Source: Sulfitobacter sp. BSw21498
GTDB lineage: Bacteria > Pseudomonadota > Alphaproteobacteria > Rhodobacterales > Rhodobacteraceae
Reading direction: 5' to 3'
DNA length: 64,000 nt
NCBI RefSeq assembly: GCF_006064855.1
Contig: NZ_CP040753.1
Span: forward strand, 2,108,001-2,172,000
The notes under the pieces are model-generated. The model did no database searches, was not told where the DNA came from, and saw only the letters and a program-made list of their open reading frames with translations. This document shows positions 47,873 to 56,399 of this stretch, one piece after another. Numbering within the stretch: the stretch's first letter is position 1; every line of letters starts with the position of its first letter. The position numbers and the translations under genes are program-made.

Positions 47873-48790
47873 TCAGAATACCAGTTTGAGGCGCACCGAG
47901 CCCACCAGCTGGTTGTCGGGCTGCGTCTCGTATTCCTTGCCCAGCCACGTCAGACCATAAAAGGCCGACGCACGCTCGCCCTGCCAATGCACCCCCGCAC
48001 GCACACGATCCCGGCGCGATGTCAGGTCATAGCCACGGTCCGACGGCAGGAACACACTGTCGCTGACCCGCGCCATATCCGCCCCGATAACAAAGCCAAA
48101 CCCCGTCGCGTCAGTGTTCTGCACCACGCGGTAACGGTGGCCGGTGGTGCTGTCGCGCACCAAAAGCTCGCCCCGCGTGATATCGCCAAAGGTCAGATCA
48201 AAGCCCACGCGCATGAATGTCTCTATCCCCGCTTGCCCTTCGACAAAGGGGCGCAACGTTGTCCGCGCGCCAATCGGAAAGCTGCGAGCCGCCTCGACCA
48301 GAACCGTGGGGTGAAAGCCGTCTTCGATCTGGTTATCCAGCACCCGATCCGAGGGCGAGGTCGCGTCGATTAGATCGTGAAGCCCCCGTTGCAGGTCATC
48401 CAGATGGGTCTGCGGACCTGTGGCATAGATCGCGGCCCCGACCGAATATTCGACGCTGTCACGTTCGAAATGCGTGTGCACCCCGGCAGACAACGCACCG
48501 GCCCAAGGGCGCGATCCAGGTCGCGGGCGACGCAGGCTCGCGGGGGCCAGCAGCTCTACCCCCAAACGCAGCTCGATCAACTGCCCAAAGCGGTCTGGCA
48601 AGCGACCTGTCCATTCTGGCCCCCAGACACGCGAGGACACGTAGGAACCGGTCCGCTCGCGATCGCGGAACTCTGCGATGGCGTCATTGGTGATCAGACG
48701 GCCATAGCCAAGGCGCATCCGTTCTGTCGCCTGTGCATCCATGGGAAGAAGCAAAAGCGCGGCCAATACCGGCATAAGAAATCGCAGCAT
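47873..48790 (-). CDS. LpxR-like outer membrane lipid A deacylase family protein
   Basis: A 305-residue beta-barrel-type protein of the LpxR/DUF2219 family. The signal peptide is MLRFLMPVLAALLLLPMDAQA, then the family start GYGRLITNDAIAEFRDRERTGSYV. It ends in SVRLKLVF, a typical C-terminal outer membrane beta-signal with terminal Phe. LpxR removes the 3'-acyloxyacyl chain from lipid A in Salmonella; activity here is inferred. The catalytic residues were not checked. It stands alone with 184 bp to the divergent regulator gene. Confidence 0.75.
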   Translation of the reverse strand: MLRFLMPVLAALLLLPMDAQATERMRLGYGRLITNDAIAEFRDRERTGSYVSSRVWGPEWTGRLPDRFGQLIELRLGVELLAPASLRRPRPGSRPWAGALSAGVHTHFERDSVEYSVGAAIYATGPQTHLDDLQRGLHDLIDATSPSDRVLDNQIEDGFHPTVLVEAARSFPIGARTTLRPFVEGQAGIETFMRVGFDLTFGDITRGELLVRDSTTGHRYRVVQNTDATGFGFVIGADMARVSDSVFLPSDRGYDLTSRRDRVRAGVHWQGERASAFYGLTWLGKEYETQPDNQLVGSVRLKLVF

Positions 48791-48974
48791 CGTCTATCCT
48801 ATCGCAAAGGCTGTGAGGGTCGTCGTCCGTTGTCCCTTTGCTAGCGTGCCCCGCCGCGTCACGCCATCCTTGCTACATTTTTCTCGGGCGGGCGTGTCCT
48901 TGGCGCACAGACCGATTGCGCCATACCGACAATACGCTAACATAACGACAGTGAAAACCAGTCTCGAGGCCCCG

Positions 48975-49499
48975 ATGTCAGACCCAAAATCGCACCCATC
49001 CCGCCGTATCGTATCGTCCCGCCACCTTGCCGAGGGCGAAGGATGGGAGGCGTCCGAGCTCGAATACGGGATGATCATTGCCTACAACGCCTTCTCCCGC
49101 TGGATGTCGCGTTGCATGGCGGCGGCGGGCAATGCCGATCTGACGCCGCTTGAAATTCTGGTGCTGCACAACACCAACCACCGCGACCGTGAAAAGCGGC
49201 TGACGGACATCTGTTTTTTGCTGAACATCGAAGACACGCACACGGTGAACTATGCGCTGCGCAAACTGCTGAAGTCCGGCCTGCTCGATGCAGAGAAACG
49301 TGGCAAAGAGGTGTTTTATCGCACCTCCGCCAGCGGCGCCGAGCTGATAGAGACCTACCGCGCGGTGCGCAACACCTGCCTGATCGACAGCATGGGGCGC
49401 ACCGATATCAAGGGCGATGACCTGCGCGAGATCGCGGCGCAGCTGCGCGCGATCTCGGGTCAATATGATCAGGCCAGTCGTGCGGCGGCGTCGCTTTAA
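48975..49499 (+). CDS. MarR-like winged-helix transcriptional regulator
   Basis: A 174-residue winged-helix DNA-binding protein resembling MarR-family regulators of the LdtR type from Rhizobiales and relatives. The wHTH region is about residues 55-125 (LTPLEILVLHNTNH to VNYALRKLLKSGLL and the wing KRGKEVFYRTS). Ligand and targets are unknown. An upstream extension to 48741 is possible by frame but begins in unlikely sequence. A half-site ACGCTAAC lies at about 48933-48940. It converges with eda; the two stops overlap by four bases. Confidence 0.82.
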   Translation: MSDPKSHPSRRIVSSRHLAEGEGWEASELEYGMIIAYNAFSRWMSRCMAAAGNADLTPLEILVLHNTNHRDREKRLTDICFLLNIEDTHTVNYALRKLLKSGLLDAEKRGKEVFYRTSASGAELIETYRAVRNTCLIDSMGRTDIKGDDLREIAAQLRAISGQYDQASRAAASL

Positions 49500-50143
49500 C
49501 CGCGGCTGCCAAGGGTGCTGGCGGCGCGGGCCAGTTCGGTGATCGCCGCCCAATCGCCCTTGCGCATCAGATTGTCCGGCGCGACCCAGCTGCCGCCCGC
49601 GCAGACGACATTCGGCAGCGACAGATAGCTTTCCGCATTCGCGGGGCTGACGCCGCCTGTGGGGCAGAACCGCACCTGTGGCAGTGGCGAAGACAGCGAT
49701 TTCAGAAACGGCGCCCCACCCGCTGCTTCGGCGGGGAAGAATTTCAGCATGTCATAGCCACGTTCATACAGGCGCATCGCCTCTGACGCGGTGGCGGCAC
49801 CGGGCAGCATGGGCAGCCCCAGATCTTCGGCCGCCTGCAATAACTTGTCCGTGGCACCGGGGGACACACCAAATGTCGCCCCCGCATCCACCGCACGCTT
49901 GACGTCATCAGGCGTCAGCAACGTGCCCGCCCCCACAATGCCGCCTTCGACCTTTGCCATTTCGGCAATGACCTCAAGGGCGGCATCCGTGCGCAACGTC
50001 ACCTCTAGCGCGGGCAAACCGCCGGCGACCAACGCTTCGGCCAAGGGACGGGCGTGCAGCACGTCATGCACCACCAATACCGGCACGATGGGCGCACGTT
50101 TACAGATGGCATAGGCAGCGGCGCTGGCGTCTTGCGGGGTCAT
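49496..50143 (-). CDS. eda: 2-dehydro-3-deoxy-phosphogluconate aldolase
   Basis: Class I KDPG/KHG aldolase of the Entner-Doudoroff pathway, splitting KDPG to pyruvate and glyceraldehyde 3-phosphate. The 215 residues have the Schiff-base lysine in LKFFPAEAAGG, a catalytic Glu in the LEVTLR stretch, and CPTGGVSPANAESYL. It is downstream of edd with a 21-bp gap and should be co-transcribed from the promoter before edd. Confidence 0.95.
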   Translation of the reverse strand: MTPQDASAAAYAICKRAPIVPVLVVHDVLHARPLAEALVAGGLPALEVTLRTDAALEVIAEMAKVEGGIVGAGTLLTPDDVKRAVDAGATFGVSPGATDKLLQAAEDLGLPMLPGAATASEAMRLYERGYDMLKFFPAEAAGGAPFLKSLSSPLPQVRFCPTGGVSPANAESYLSLPNVVCAGGSWVAPDNLMRKGDWAAITELARAASTLGSRG

Positions 50144-50164
50144 CGGGTCATCCTCTGGTCAGGT

Positions 50165-51964
50165 TCAAATGCTGCTGGCGCCGGTATCGGCCGTGCCAAC
50201 TGTGTTGCGGAAAGTGGCAAACAGCTCGCGCCCCTGCCCGTATTCATTGCCCGACAGATCAGCCGTGGTGACCGGACGCTCCATCGCGCCGGGGGTCAAT
50301 ACCGTCAGCTGCCCGTCGCGGGCATCGACACGCACGATATCACCGTCTTGCAAACGTGCAATCGGTCCGCCGTCCACCGCTTCGGGGCAGACGTGGATCG
50401 CGCTCAGCACCTTGCCCGACGCGCCGGACATACGCCCGTCGGTGACCAGCGCCACCTTCAACCCGCGCGCTTGCAGGTTCGCCAGCACCGGTGTCAGGCT
50501 GTGCAGTTCGGGCATGCCGTTGGCTTTGGGCCCCTGAAAGCGCACGACGACGATGACGTCTTCGTTGAACTCACCGTTGCGATAGGCGTCTTTCACGCTT
50601 TCCTGATCATGGAACACGCGGACCGGCGCTTCGACAATGTGATGCTCCGGCTTCACGGCAGAGACCTTGGTGACCGCATTGCCCAGATTGCCCGCCAGAC
50701 GTTTCAACCCGCCCGTGGGCTGGAAGGGGTCGCCAATGGGGCGCACGATCTTTTCGTTGAGCGTCTTGGTCGGCCCCGCCACCCATTCGACAGCACCGTC
50801 TTTGAGCTTGGGATCTTGGGTATAGCGCGACAGCCCCTCGCCCGCGATCGTTTTGACCTCGTCATGCAGCAAACCGCCCGACATCAGCTGCCCGATCATA
50901 AAGCCCAAGCCCCCCGCCGCGTGAAAGTGGTTCACGTCGGCCAAACCGTTTGGATAGACCCGCGCCAGCAGGGGCGTGACATCAGCCAGATCTGAGAAAT
51001 CCTGCCAGTCCAACACGATACCACCGGCCCGCGCCATGGCGACAAGGTGGATCAGAAGATTGGTCGACCCGCCCGTCGCATTCAGCCCGACGATGCCGTT
51101 CACATAGGCCTTTTCGTTCAGGACATCGCAGACAGGCGTATATTCATTGCCCAGATGGCTGACAGCCAAAGCCCGCTGCGTGCCCGCCACCGTCAGCGCA
51201 TCGCGCAGGGGCGTGTTGGGGTTCACGAAGGACGCCCCGGGCAGGTGCAGGCCCATGAATTCCATCAGCATCTGGTTGGTGTTGGCCGTGCCGTAAAAGG
51301 TACAAGTGCCCGGCCCGTGATAGGCCGCCATCTCCGAGGCCATAAGCTCTTCGCGGGTGGCTTCGCCTGCGGCAAACTTCTGGCGGACGATCGCCTTGTC
51401 ATCGTTGGAAACACCCGATGTCATTGGCCCCGCTGGTAGGAAGATCGCAGGCAGATGACCAAACGCCTGCGCGGCGATGACCAACCCCGGTACGATCTTG
51501 TCGCAAACCCCCAGATAGATCGCGGAATCAAAGGTGTTGTGGCTCAGCCCGACCCCCGCCGCCATGGCGATGATATCGCGCGAAAACAGGCTCAGCTCCA
51601 TCCCCGGTGTGCCTTGGGTCACGCCGTCGCACATGGCAGGCACGCCGCCCGCAACCTGTGCCGTACCGCCCGCGGCACGCGCTGTATCACGGATCAACGT
51701 GGGGTAGCGTTCAAACGGCTGATGCGCCGACAGCATATCGTTGTAGGTCGTGATGATCCCGATATTGCCGGCCGACTGCGTCGCCAGGGCCGCCTGATCC
51801 TGCCCCGCACCGGCATAGGCATGTGCCTGCCCGCTGCACGACAGATGCGCCCGCGCTGGCCCGTCTTCGGCGGCGCGACGCATCCGCGCAAGATAGGCAT
51901 CACGGCTTGGCGCGCTGCGTTCGATGATCCGGTCGGTGACGCGGGCTACGGTCTCGTTCAACAT
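50165..51964 (-). CDS. edd: 6-phosphogluconate dehydratase
   Basis: Iron-sulfur dehydratase producing KDPG from 6-phosphogluconate, the committed Entner-Doudoroff step. The 599 residues match Edd (IlvD/Edd family), with cluster cysteines in PAMCDGVTQGTPGMELSLF and VCDKIVPG, and TDGRMSGASGK near the C-terminus. It is the first gene of edd-eda and divergent from the sugar-kinase gene; the GTTAGCGCTAAC palindrome lies 60 bp upstream of its start. Confidence 0.96.
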   Translation of the reverse strand: MLNETVARVTDRIIERSAPSRDAYLARMRRAAEDGPARAHLSCSGQAHAYAGAGQDQAALATQSAGNIGIITTYNDMLSAHQPFERYPTLIRDTARAAGGTAQVAGGVPAMCDGVTQGTPGMELSLFSRDIIAMAAGVGLSHNTFDSAIYLGVCDKIVPGLVIAAQAFGHLPAIFLPAGPMTSGVSNDDKAIVRQKFAAGEATREELMASEMAAYHGPGTCTFYGTANTNQMLMEFMGLHLPGASFVNPNTPLRDALTVAGTQRALAVSHLGNEYTPVCDVLNEKAYVNGIVGLNATGGSTNLLIHLVAMARAGGIVLDWQDFSDLADVTPLLARVYPNGLADVNHFHAAGGLGFMIGQLMSGGLLHDEVKTIAGEGLSRYTQDPKLKDGAVEWVAGPTKTLNEKIVRPIGDPFQPTGGLKRLAGNLGNAVTKVSAVKPEHHIVEAPVRVFHDQESVKDAYRNGEFNEDVIVVVRFQGPKANGMPELHSLTPVLANLQARGLKVALVTDGRMSGASGKVLSAIHVCPEAVDGGPIARLQDGDIVRVDARDGQLTVLTPGAMERPVTTADLSGNEYGQGRELFATFRNTVGTADTGASSI

Positions 51965-52022
51965 CAGGCTTCCCTTCGCGGCGGGGGTTGACCCTAGGGG
52001 CCTCCCTGCAAATACGTGAGTA

Positions 52023-52036
52023 TGTTAGCGCTAACT
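52023..52036. promoter_or_regulatory. LacI-type operator between edd and sugar kinase (CceR-like, predicted)
   Basis: Perfect 12-bp palindrome GTTAGCGCTAAC at 52024-52035 with the central CG step typical of LacI-family sites. It is 60 bp from the edd start and 103 bp from the kinase start, so it could control both directions. A one-mismatch copy stands before sucC. CceR of R. sphaeroides represses Entner-Doudoroff genes and is released by 6-phosphogluconate; identity is inferred. Confidence 0.68.
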
Positions 52037-52137
52037 TATCACACCAGAGTGCCGTTTGCAAACCCGTTGCCGTCACAGGCAAACCGAAGGGTGAAAATTG
52101 TCTTTCCCCGCCAAAACAGGTGGCCTACACAATTCGA

Positions 52138-53025
52138 ATGACACAAATTGACCCTCCCTTTCTGATCGGCGTTGATGGCGGCGGCACCGGATGCCGCGTC
52201 GCTGTTGCCACCCCCGATGGCCGTATCCTTGCCGAAGCCACAGGGGGTCGCGCGAATGTCAGCACAGACTGCGCCGCCGCAATCGACAACATCCTGACCG
52301 CCACCCGCGAGGCAGTTGCGCAGGCGGGTCTGGACGTGTCCCATATGTCCCGCGCCGTGGCGCATCTGGGGCTCGCAGGGTACACAGGGCCCGAATTGGG
52401 CCCGCGCGTGCAGGCCGGTCTGCCCTTTGCCAAATCCGTCGTGACCGAAGACACGACCACCACCCTCGTCGGTGCCGTGGGTGCGCAAGACTGCTATCTG
52501 ATCGCGCTTGGCACAGGCACTATTGTGGGCCGTCAGAAGGCAGGTGTGCAAACATGCATCGGCGGCTGGGGCTATCAGGTGTCGGATCAGGCCTCTGGCG
52601 CGTGGCTGGGGCACGGGGTGCTGGAACAGACGCTACTGGCCGTTGACGGAATCACCCCCGCCAGCCCGCTTTCACAACAGATGCTGGATAGGTTCAGCGG
52701 CGGCACGGGCATCGTCCAATTCAGCCTCAAGGCGCGACCCGGCGACTTCGCCACCCTCGCCCCTGATGTGGTACAGGCCGCCGCAGAGGGCGACAGCATC
52801 GGGCGGGCGCTGATGGCACGCGGGGCTGACTACCTGACCCGCGCCCTAATCGCGCTGGATCACCAGCCCGACGACCATCTGTGTCTGACCGGAGGGGTCG
52901 GCCCGCACTACGCCGCCTATCTGCCCGAAACCCAGACCGCTCATCTCATCGATGCCAAGGGCCGTGCACTGGACGGGGCGATCGCGCTGGCCTTGCGCGC
53001 AGCCCGCGAAGGAACCCGCCCATGA
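52138..53025 (+). CDS. BadF/BadG/BcrA/BcrD-type sugar kinase (probable amino-sugar kinase)
   Basis: A 295-residue ASKHA-fold kinase. The phosphate-1 loop is GVDGGGTGCRVAVA; ALGTGTIVGRQ and GGWGYQVSDQASGAWLG complete the nucleotide and sugar-binding signature seen in N-acetylglucosamine and glucosamine kinases. Phosphorylation of (N-acetyl)glucosamine at O6 is inferred from the downstream, overlapping nagA gene. The chosen ATG starts MTQIDPPFLIGVDGGG; the Shine-Dalgarno is weak. The frame runs 50 codons further upstream across the operator, so that start is unlikely. Confidence 0.86.
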   Translation: MTQIDPPFLIGVDGGGTGCRVAVATPDGRILAEATGGRANVSTDCAAAIDNILTATREAVAQAGLDVSHMSRAVAHLGLAGYTGPELGPRVQAGLPFAKSVVTEDTTTTLVGAVGAQDCYLIALGTGTIVGRQKAGVQTCIGGWGYQVSDQASGAWLGHGVLEQTLLAVDGITPASPLSQQMLDRFSGGTGIVQFSLKARPGDFATLAPDVVQAAAEGDSIGRALMARGADYLTRALIALDHQPDDHLCLTGGVGPHYAAYLPETQTAHLIDAKGRALDGAIALALRAAREGTRP

Positions 53026-54140
53026 TTGCCTTTACCGGAGCCCGTGTGTTCGACGGCCAGACGCTGTTGGTCGATCATGCGCTGGTGGTCGATGCCGGCG
53101 GCGCGACCAACATCATGCCACAGGCCGAGCTGCCACAGCGCACCAAGACACATCCGCTTGCAGGCGGCATCCTGTCGCCCGGTTTTGTTGATCTGCAAGT
53201 GAATGGCGGCGGCGGGGTGATGCTGAACAGCGCCCCTGATCTGGCCACGCTGCGTATCATGGCCACAGCACACCGGCGGCTTGGCACCCATGCGCTCCTG
53301 CCCACGCTAATCACCGATACGCCCGCCCACAGCCGCGCCGCCATCGCCGCCGTGACCGAGGCGCTGCACCAAGGCATTCCCGGCATCGCGGGCCTCCACC
53401 TTGAGGGGCCGCATCTGTCCGTTGCCCGCAAAGGGGCGCATGATGGTAGCCTGATCCGCTCTTTGACGGCTGACGATATATCGATGCTGACCGACGCTGT
53501 CGCGCAAATCCCGAACCTGATAATGACCCTCGCCCCCGAGAACGCCACCCCCGACCAGATCGCGGCGCTGACCGAGGCAGGCGTGCTGGTATCGTTGGGG
53601 CACAGCGATTGCGATTACGACACGGCGATGCGCGCCTTTGATGCGGGTGCCCGCATGGCGACGCATCTGTTCAACGCCATGAGCCAAGCCAACGCCCGCA
53701 CCCCCGGTCTGGTCGGGGCCGCGCTGGATCATCCGCGCGTGGCTTCAGGGCTGATAGCGGATGGCGTGCACGTGCATCCTGCGATGATCCGCGCAGCACT
53801 TGCCGCCAACCGTGGCGCGGAGGAGGTGTTTCTGGTGACCGACGCAATGGCGACCGGCGGCTCTGATCTCACCCGCTTTACCCTGAACGGACGCGAGATC
53901 TTGCGCCGCGACGGACGGTTAACACTGGCCGACGGGACGCTGGCAGGGGCCGACCTGAGCCTGCTTCAAGCCGTGCGGTACATGCATGAAACGGTGGGCG
54001 AGCCTCTCGAGCGATCCCTTGCCCGCGCCACGGTGATCCCTGCCGGCATCCTGCCGAAACCTCCGGAACTGGACCACGCCAAAGCGATGATCTGGATCGC
54101 GGATGACCTGACATCTCTGCGCTGGCTGTCCGAGCTCTAA
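53022..54140 (+). CDS. nagA: N-acetylglucosamine-6-phosphate deacetylase
   Basis: Metal-dependent amidohydrolase producing glucosamine 6-phosphate and acetate, 372 residues. Conserved sites: HLEGPHLS (metal and substrate), GHSDCDYDTAMRAFDAGARM, ATHLFNAMS, DGVHVHP and the catalytic aspartate in VTDAMAT. The ATG overlaps the kinase stop (ATGA). With the kinase it forms a short amino-sugar salvage operon; no nagB or transporter is present in the window. Confidence 0.95.
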   Translation: MIAFTGARVFDGQTLLVDHALVVDAGGATNIMPQAELPQRTKTHPLAGGILSPGFVDLQVNGGGGVMLNSAPDLATLRIMATAHRRLGTHALLPTLITDTPAHSRAAIAAVTEALHQGIPGIAGLHLEGPHLSVARKGAHDGSLIRSLTADDISMLTDAVAQIPNLIMTLAPENATPDQIAALTEAGVLVSLGHSDCDYDTAMRAFDAGARMATHLFNAMSQANARTPGLVGAALDHPRVASGLIADGVHVHPAMIRAALAANRGAEEVFLVTDAMATGGSDLTRFTLNGREILRRDGRLTLADGTLAGADLSLLQAVRYMHETVGEPLERSLARATVIPAGILPKPPELDHAKAMIWIADDLTSLRWLSEL

Positions 54141-54156
54141 CACCCGCCCACGAGAA

Positions 54157-54192
54157 AGGCGGCGCAGGTTTCCCCGCGCCGCCTCATATTTT
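54157..54192. terminator. Terminator between nagA and the selenoprotein gene
   Basis: Stem AGGCGGCGC (54157-54165) and GCGCCGCCT (54176-54184), loop of ten bases, followed on the plus strand by CATATTTTT. It serves nagA and possibly also stops the convergent selenoprotein transcript. Confidence 0.75.
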
Positions 54193-54200
54193 TGCGTCAG

Positions 54201-54722
54201 TCACGCGTCGCGCAACGCCCCGATGATCTGGTCGAACGCCTCGCGGGCCTTGGCCCGCATTTCGTCGTCCGTGGCATCCTGAATAGGATGCGGCACCAGC
54301 ACATAGCGCGCGCCCTCCATGCCTAACGCCTTGCGCTGCGTTTCAGCGGCTTGGCCGAACACGCTCGAAGCGATAGAAACAGACGGGATCCCCTGGATTT
54401 CAAACCAGACTGTATCGTGCATACTGCACGTGGTACATGATCCTCAGTCCGCCAGCCCTTCGACCAGAAAGTCGCATTCATCGCGGATCTGGTGGCGCAG
54501 CGTGTCGGGGCACGGTTTGGCGAAAGTCGGCTTGGTATAGTGCCGGATCTCAACGCCGGGTGCGTTTTCGGTCAGCAACCTGTCCAGTTCATCCAGCAGG
54601 ATATTGCCACGTGGCTTGCTGATATTCAGCAGCCCGACAACCCCCTGCACCGAACCGGAACGTTCGCTGATCTGACGCGCGACGGGGACACGTTCGTCCG
54701 TCGGGTCAAGAATTATTGTCAT
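54201..54722 (-). CDS. UGSC family selenoprotein (in-frame TGA read as selenocysteine)
   Basis: A 173-residue protein when the TGA at 54446-54444 is read as Sec (residue 93). Both halves are in one frame, and the junction reads GLAD-Sec-GSC-TTCSMHDTVWFE, giving the motif for which the UGSC (seleno)protein family is named. The N-terminal part has GLLNISKPRGN; the C-terminal part has GIPSVSIASS and YVLVPHPIQDATDDEM, seen in the family. The TTC-MHD...GIP stretch recalls glycine-reductase B-type proteins. AGGAGG precedes the ATG. The partner gene ends 24 bp upstream. selB, selA and tRNA-Sec lie in the same direction. The terminal stop is also TGA. The redox function is unknown. ORF callers split it into two false pieces. 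Confidence 0.88.
54411..54437 (-). promoter_or_regulatory. Bacterial SECIS-like hairpin after the Sec codon
   Basis: On the minus strand, 18 bases separate the TGA from the loop. Lower stem TGTA/TACA, an internal CCA/A bulge, upper stem CGTGC/GCACG, loop AGTAT with G at the second position. A G in the first two loop bases and this distance match the known bacterial SECIS model. It is the expected SelB-binding element. Confidence 0.75.
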
Positions 54723-54746
54723 TCACGTCCTCCTCTGCTGTGAAAC

Positions 54747-56336
54747 CTAGCCCAGATCGATCTTTCTGGAAACGGAAATCGACCCCACTTCGCCCGTGGC
54801 CCACCCGTGGAACGCGGACGAGAATTTGCCCGCATCCCCACCAGCCACGACGATATGGATGTATTCCTTGCTTGCGAATTTGGGGGCAAGCTGCGCCAGC
54901 TTCTCCGGCCCCATGCGTTCGGCATCCGCCACGGGGATACCCGCACCCGAATGATCGTCCTGCACCATCTCGGACAGCGGGCGCGCGGTGACCTGCTGAA
55001 TGCGGTCGCGCAGCCGGTCCTTGGAATAGGGGCCATCGACGGTCAGCGTCTTGATATGTTCAGGGCAGACCACCAGCAGCGCGTCGATGGGCAGGTTGTG
55101 CATCTTGGGCAGAAAAACTCCTTCAAGCCCCTGCCCCAGCGACCCTGCAATCTGGTCCGGCTTGCGCGAGGTCTGGTCCACCAGATGCACCGGCCCACCG
55201 GTCATGGCAAAGACGGTCACGACAGACTCCTCCGCCTTGAACCCCCGCTCCACATGCAGCGGCTCCCAGGGGGAGCGTTCTTCGTTCTCGGCAAAGCACA
55301 TGGTGTATTTCATCGGATTGCCCAAAACCGACCGTTCGACGCCGCCCGTAGTCGCGCCGCCGACGTTGCGAATGATCAACCGCAGGGCGCGCCCGATGGT
55401 GGCGTTGGCGCGGTTGCCGGCCCCCAAAGCCCCTAGCCCGCCATTCAACCCGATCTGGTCCACAATCGGTCCGTTGACCACCATCACCGTGGCCGCGCCC
55501 ATGGTGGTGGCCGTGACCCCGTGAATGTTGAATTCGTCGGTGCAGACGGCCTCTACCGCGGCGATCACCACGGGCAGATATTCGGGCTTACACCCTGCCA
55601 TCACCGCATTGATCGCGATCTTTTCGACCGTGGCGATGCCCATGTTTGGCGGCACCGTGGCAACGACATCCTGCGGATCACGGTGCGTCCCCTCTAGCAT
55701 GCGGATCACCCGTTCAGGCGTCGGCGGCACCAAGGGCAACCCGTCCGAAAAGCCCTGATCGAACATGAATTCCGCCATGTCATCACCGCTGGCGACCTCT
55801 ACCTTGCGGGCGCGCAGACGGCTGCCGTCGGCCTCGGCCCGCAGGGTGTCATACACCTCGGGGTCAAAGTGTTTCGACCCGCATCCAGGGCGCCAGGCAG
55901 GCAGGCCGTCCCAATCAATCTGCGCCGCAGCTTTGCCCGTGGCACTGGCCATCTGATCAGACAACGCCTGCCAGTCATCGCGCACGAAGCCTTCGAAATG
56001 AGTCACAACCTCGCCGCTTTCGTCGATCCAGTACACCGCCGGCACGATCTCGAAATCCCAGTTGAACGAGGTCTTGCACCCCGCATCCTCCAGCACCGGC
56101 ATGGTCAGCCCGTGGCGCTGTGCGAAATCGGCGTTCTTCTCGCCCGACTGCCCCGGCACCAAAAACCGGACAGCATCGCCATAGGCCTGCGACAGTGCTT
56201 GCAGAACAGGCCCCGCGATATTGCAGGTCTCGCAATCCTCTTTCACAAAACAGATCAACGCAGGGCCCGTGCCGTCAAAATGATGGGCTGCCCCCTCCAG
56301 ATCATTCAGCGTAAATTCCGGTTTCTGATCGCTCAT
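54747..56336 (-). CDS. Thioredoxin-fold fusion protein, partner of the UGSC selenoprotein
   Basis: A 529-residue cytoplasmic protein with two parts. Residues 1-130 form a thioredoxin-like domain with CXXC active site ECETC-type (Cys35-Glu-Thr-Cys38), a third Cys87 in AGCKTSF and the cis-proline in EIVPAVYW (Pro99). A GCGSKHFDP motif sits at 151-159. Residues about 170-529 are a large domain I cannot name, with FSDGLPLVPPTPERV, AGCKPEYLPVVIAAVEAV and GGAGDAGKFSSAFHGWATG-like ends. The ATG at 56336 has GGGAGGGGG upstream; the longer frame runs antisense through the tRNA gene. The selenoprotein gene follows by 24 bp. It probably exchanges electrons with the selenoprotein (inference). Confidence 0.82.
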   Translation of the reverse strand: MSDQKPEFTLNDLEGAAHHFDGTGPALICFVKEDCETCNIAGPVLQALSQAYGDAVRFLVPGQSGEKNADFAQRHGLTMPVLEDAGCKTSFNWDFEIVPAVYWIDESGEVVTHFEGFVRDDWQALSDQMASATGKAAAQIDWDGLPAWRPGCGSKHFDPEVYDTLRAEADGSRLRARKVEVASGDDMAEFMFDQGFSDGLPLVPPTPERVIRMLEGTHRDPQDVVATVPPNMGIATVEKIAINAVMAGCKPEYLPVVIAAVEAVCTDEFNIHGVTATTMGAATVMVVNGPIVDQIGLNGGLGALGAGNRANATIGRALRLIIRNVGGATTGGVERSVLGNPMKYTMCFAENEERSPWEPLHVERGFKAEESVVTVFAMTGGPVHLVDQTSRKPDQIAGSLGQGLEGVFLPKMHNLPIDALLVVCPEHIKTLTVDGPYSKDRLRDRIQQVTARPLSEMVQDDHSGAGIPVADAERMGPEKLAQLAPKFASKEYIHIVVAGGDAGKFSSAFHGWATGEVGSISVSRKIDLG

Positions 56337-56399
56337 GTCGCCCCCTCCCAAGTATGCCGCTGCATACTGTGGGGGATCGAAGGGCATGTCCAGACGGGT

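Noticed and set aside
54201..54722. Pseudogene or two separate small genes at the UGSC locus
   Set aside because: The only break is one TGA in a UGSC context, both sides are in the same frame, a SECIS-like hairpin follows, and the Sec machinery is adjacent. Recoding explains it better than decay.
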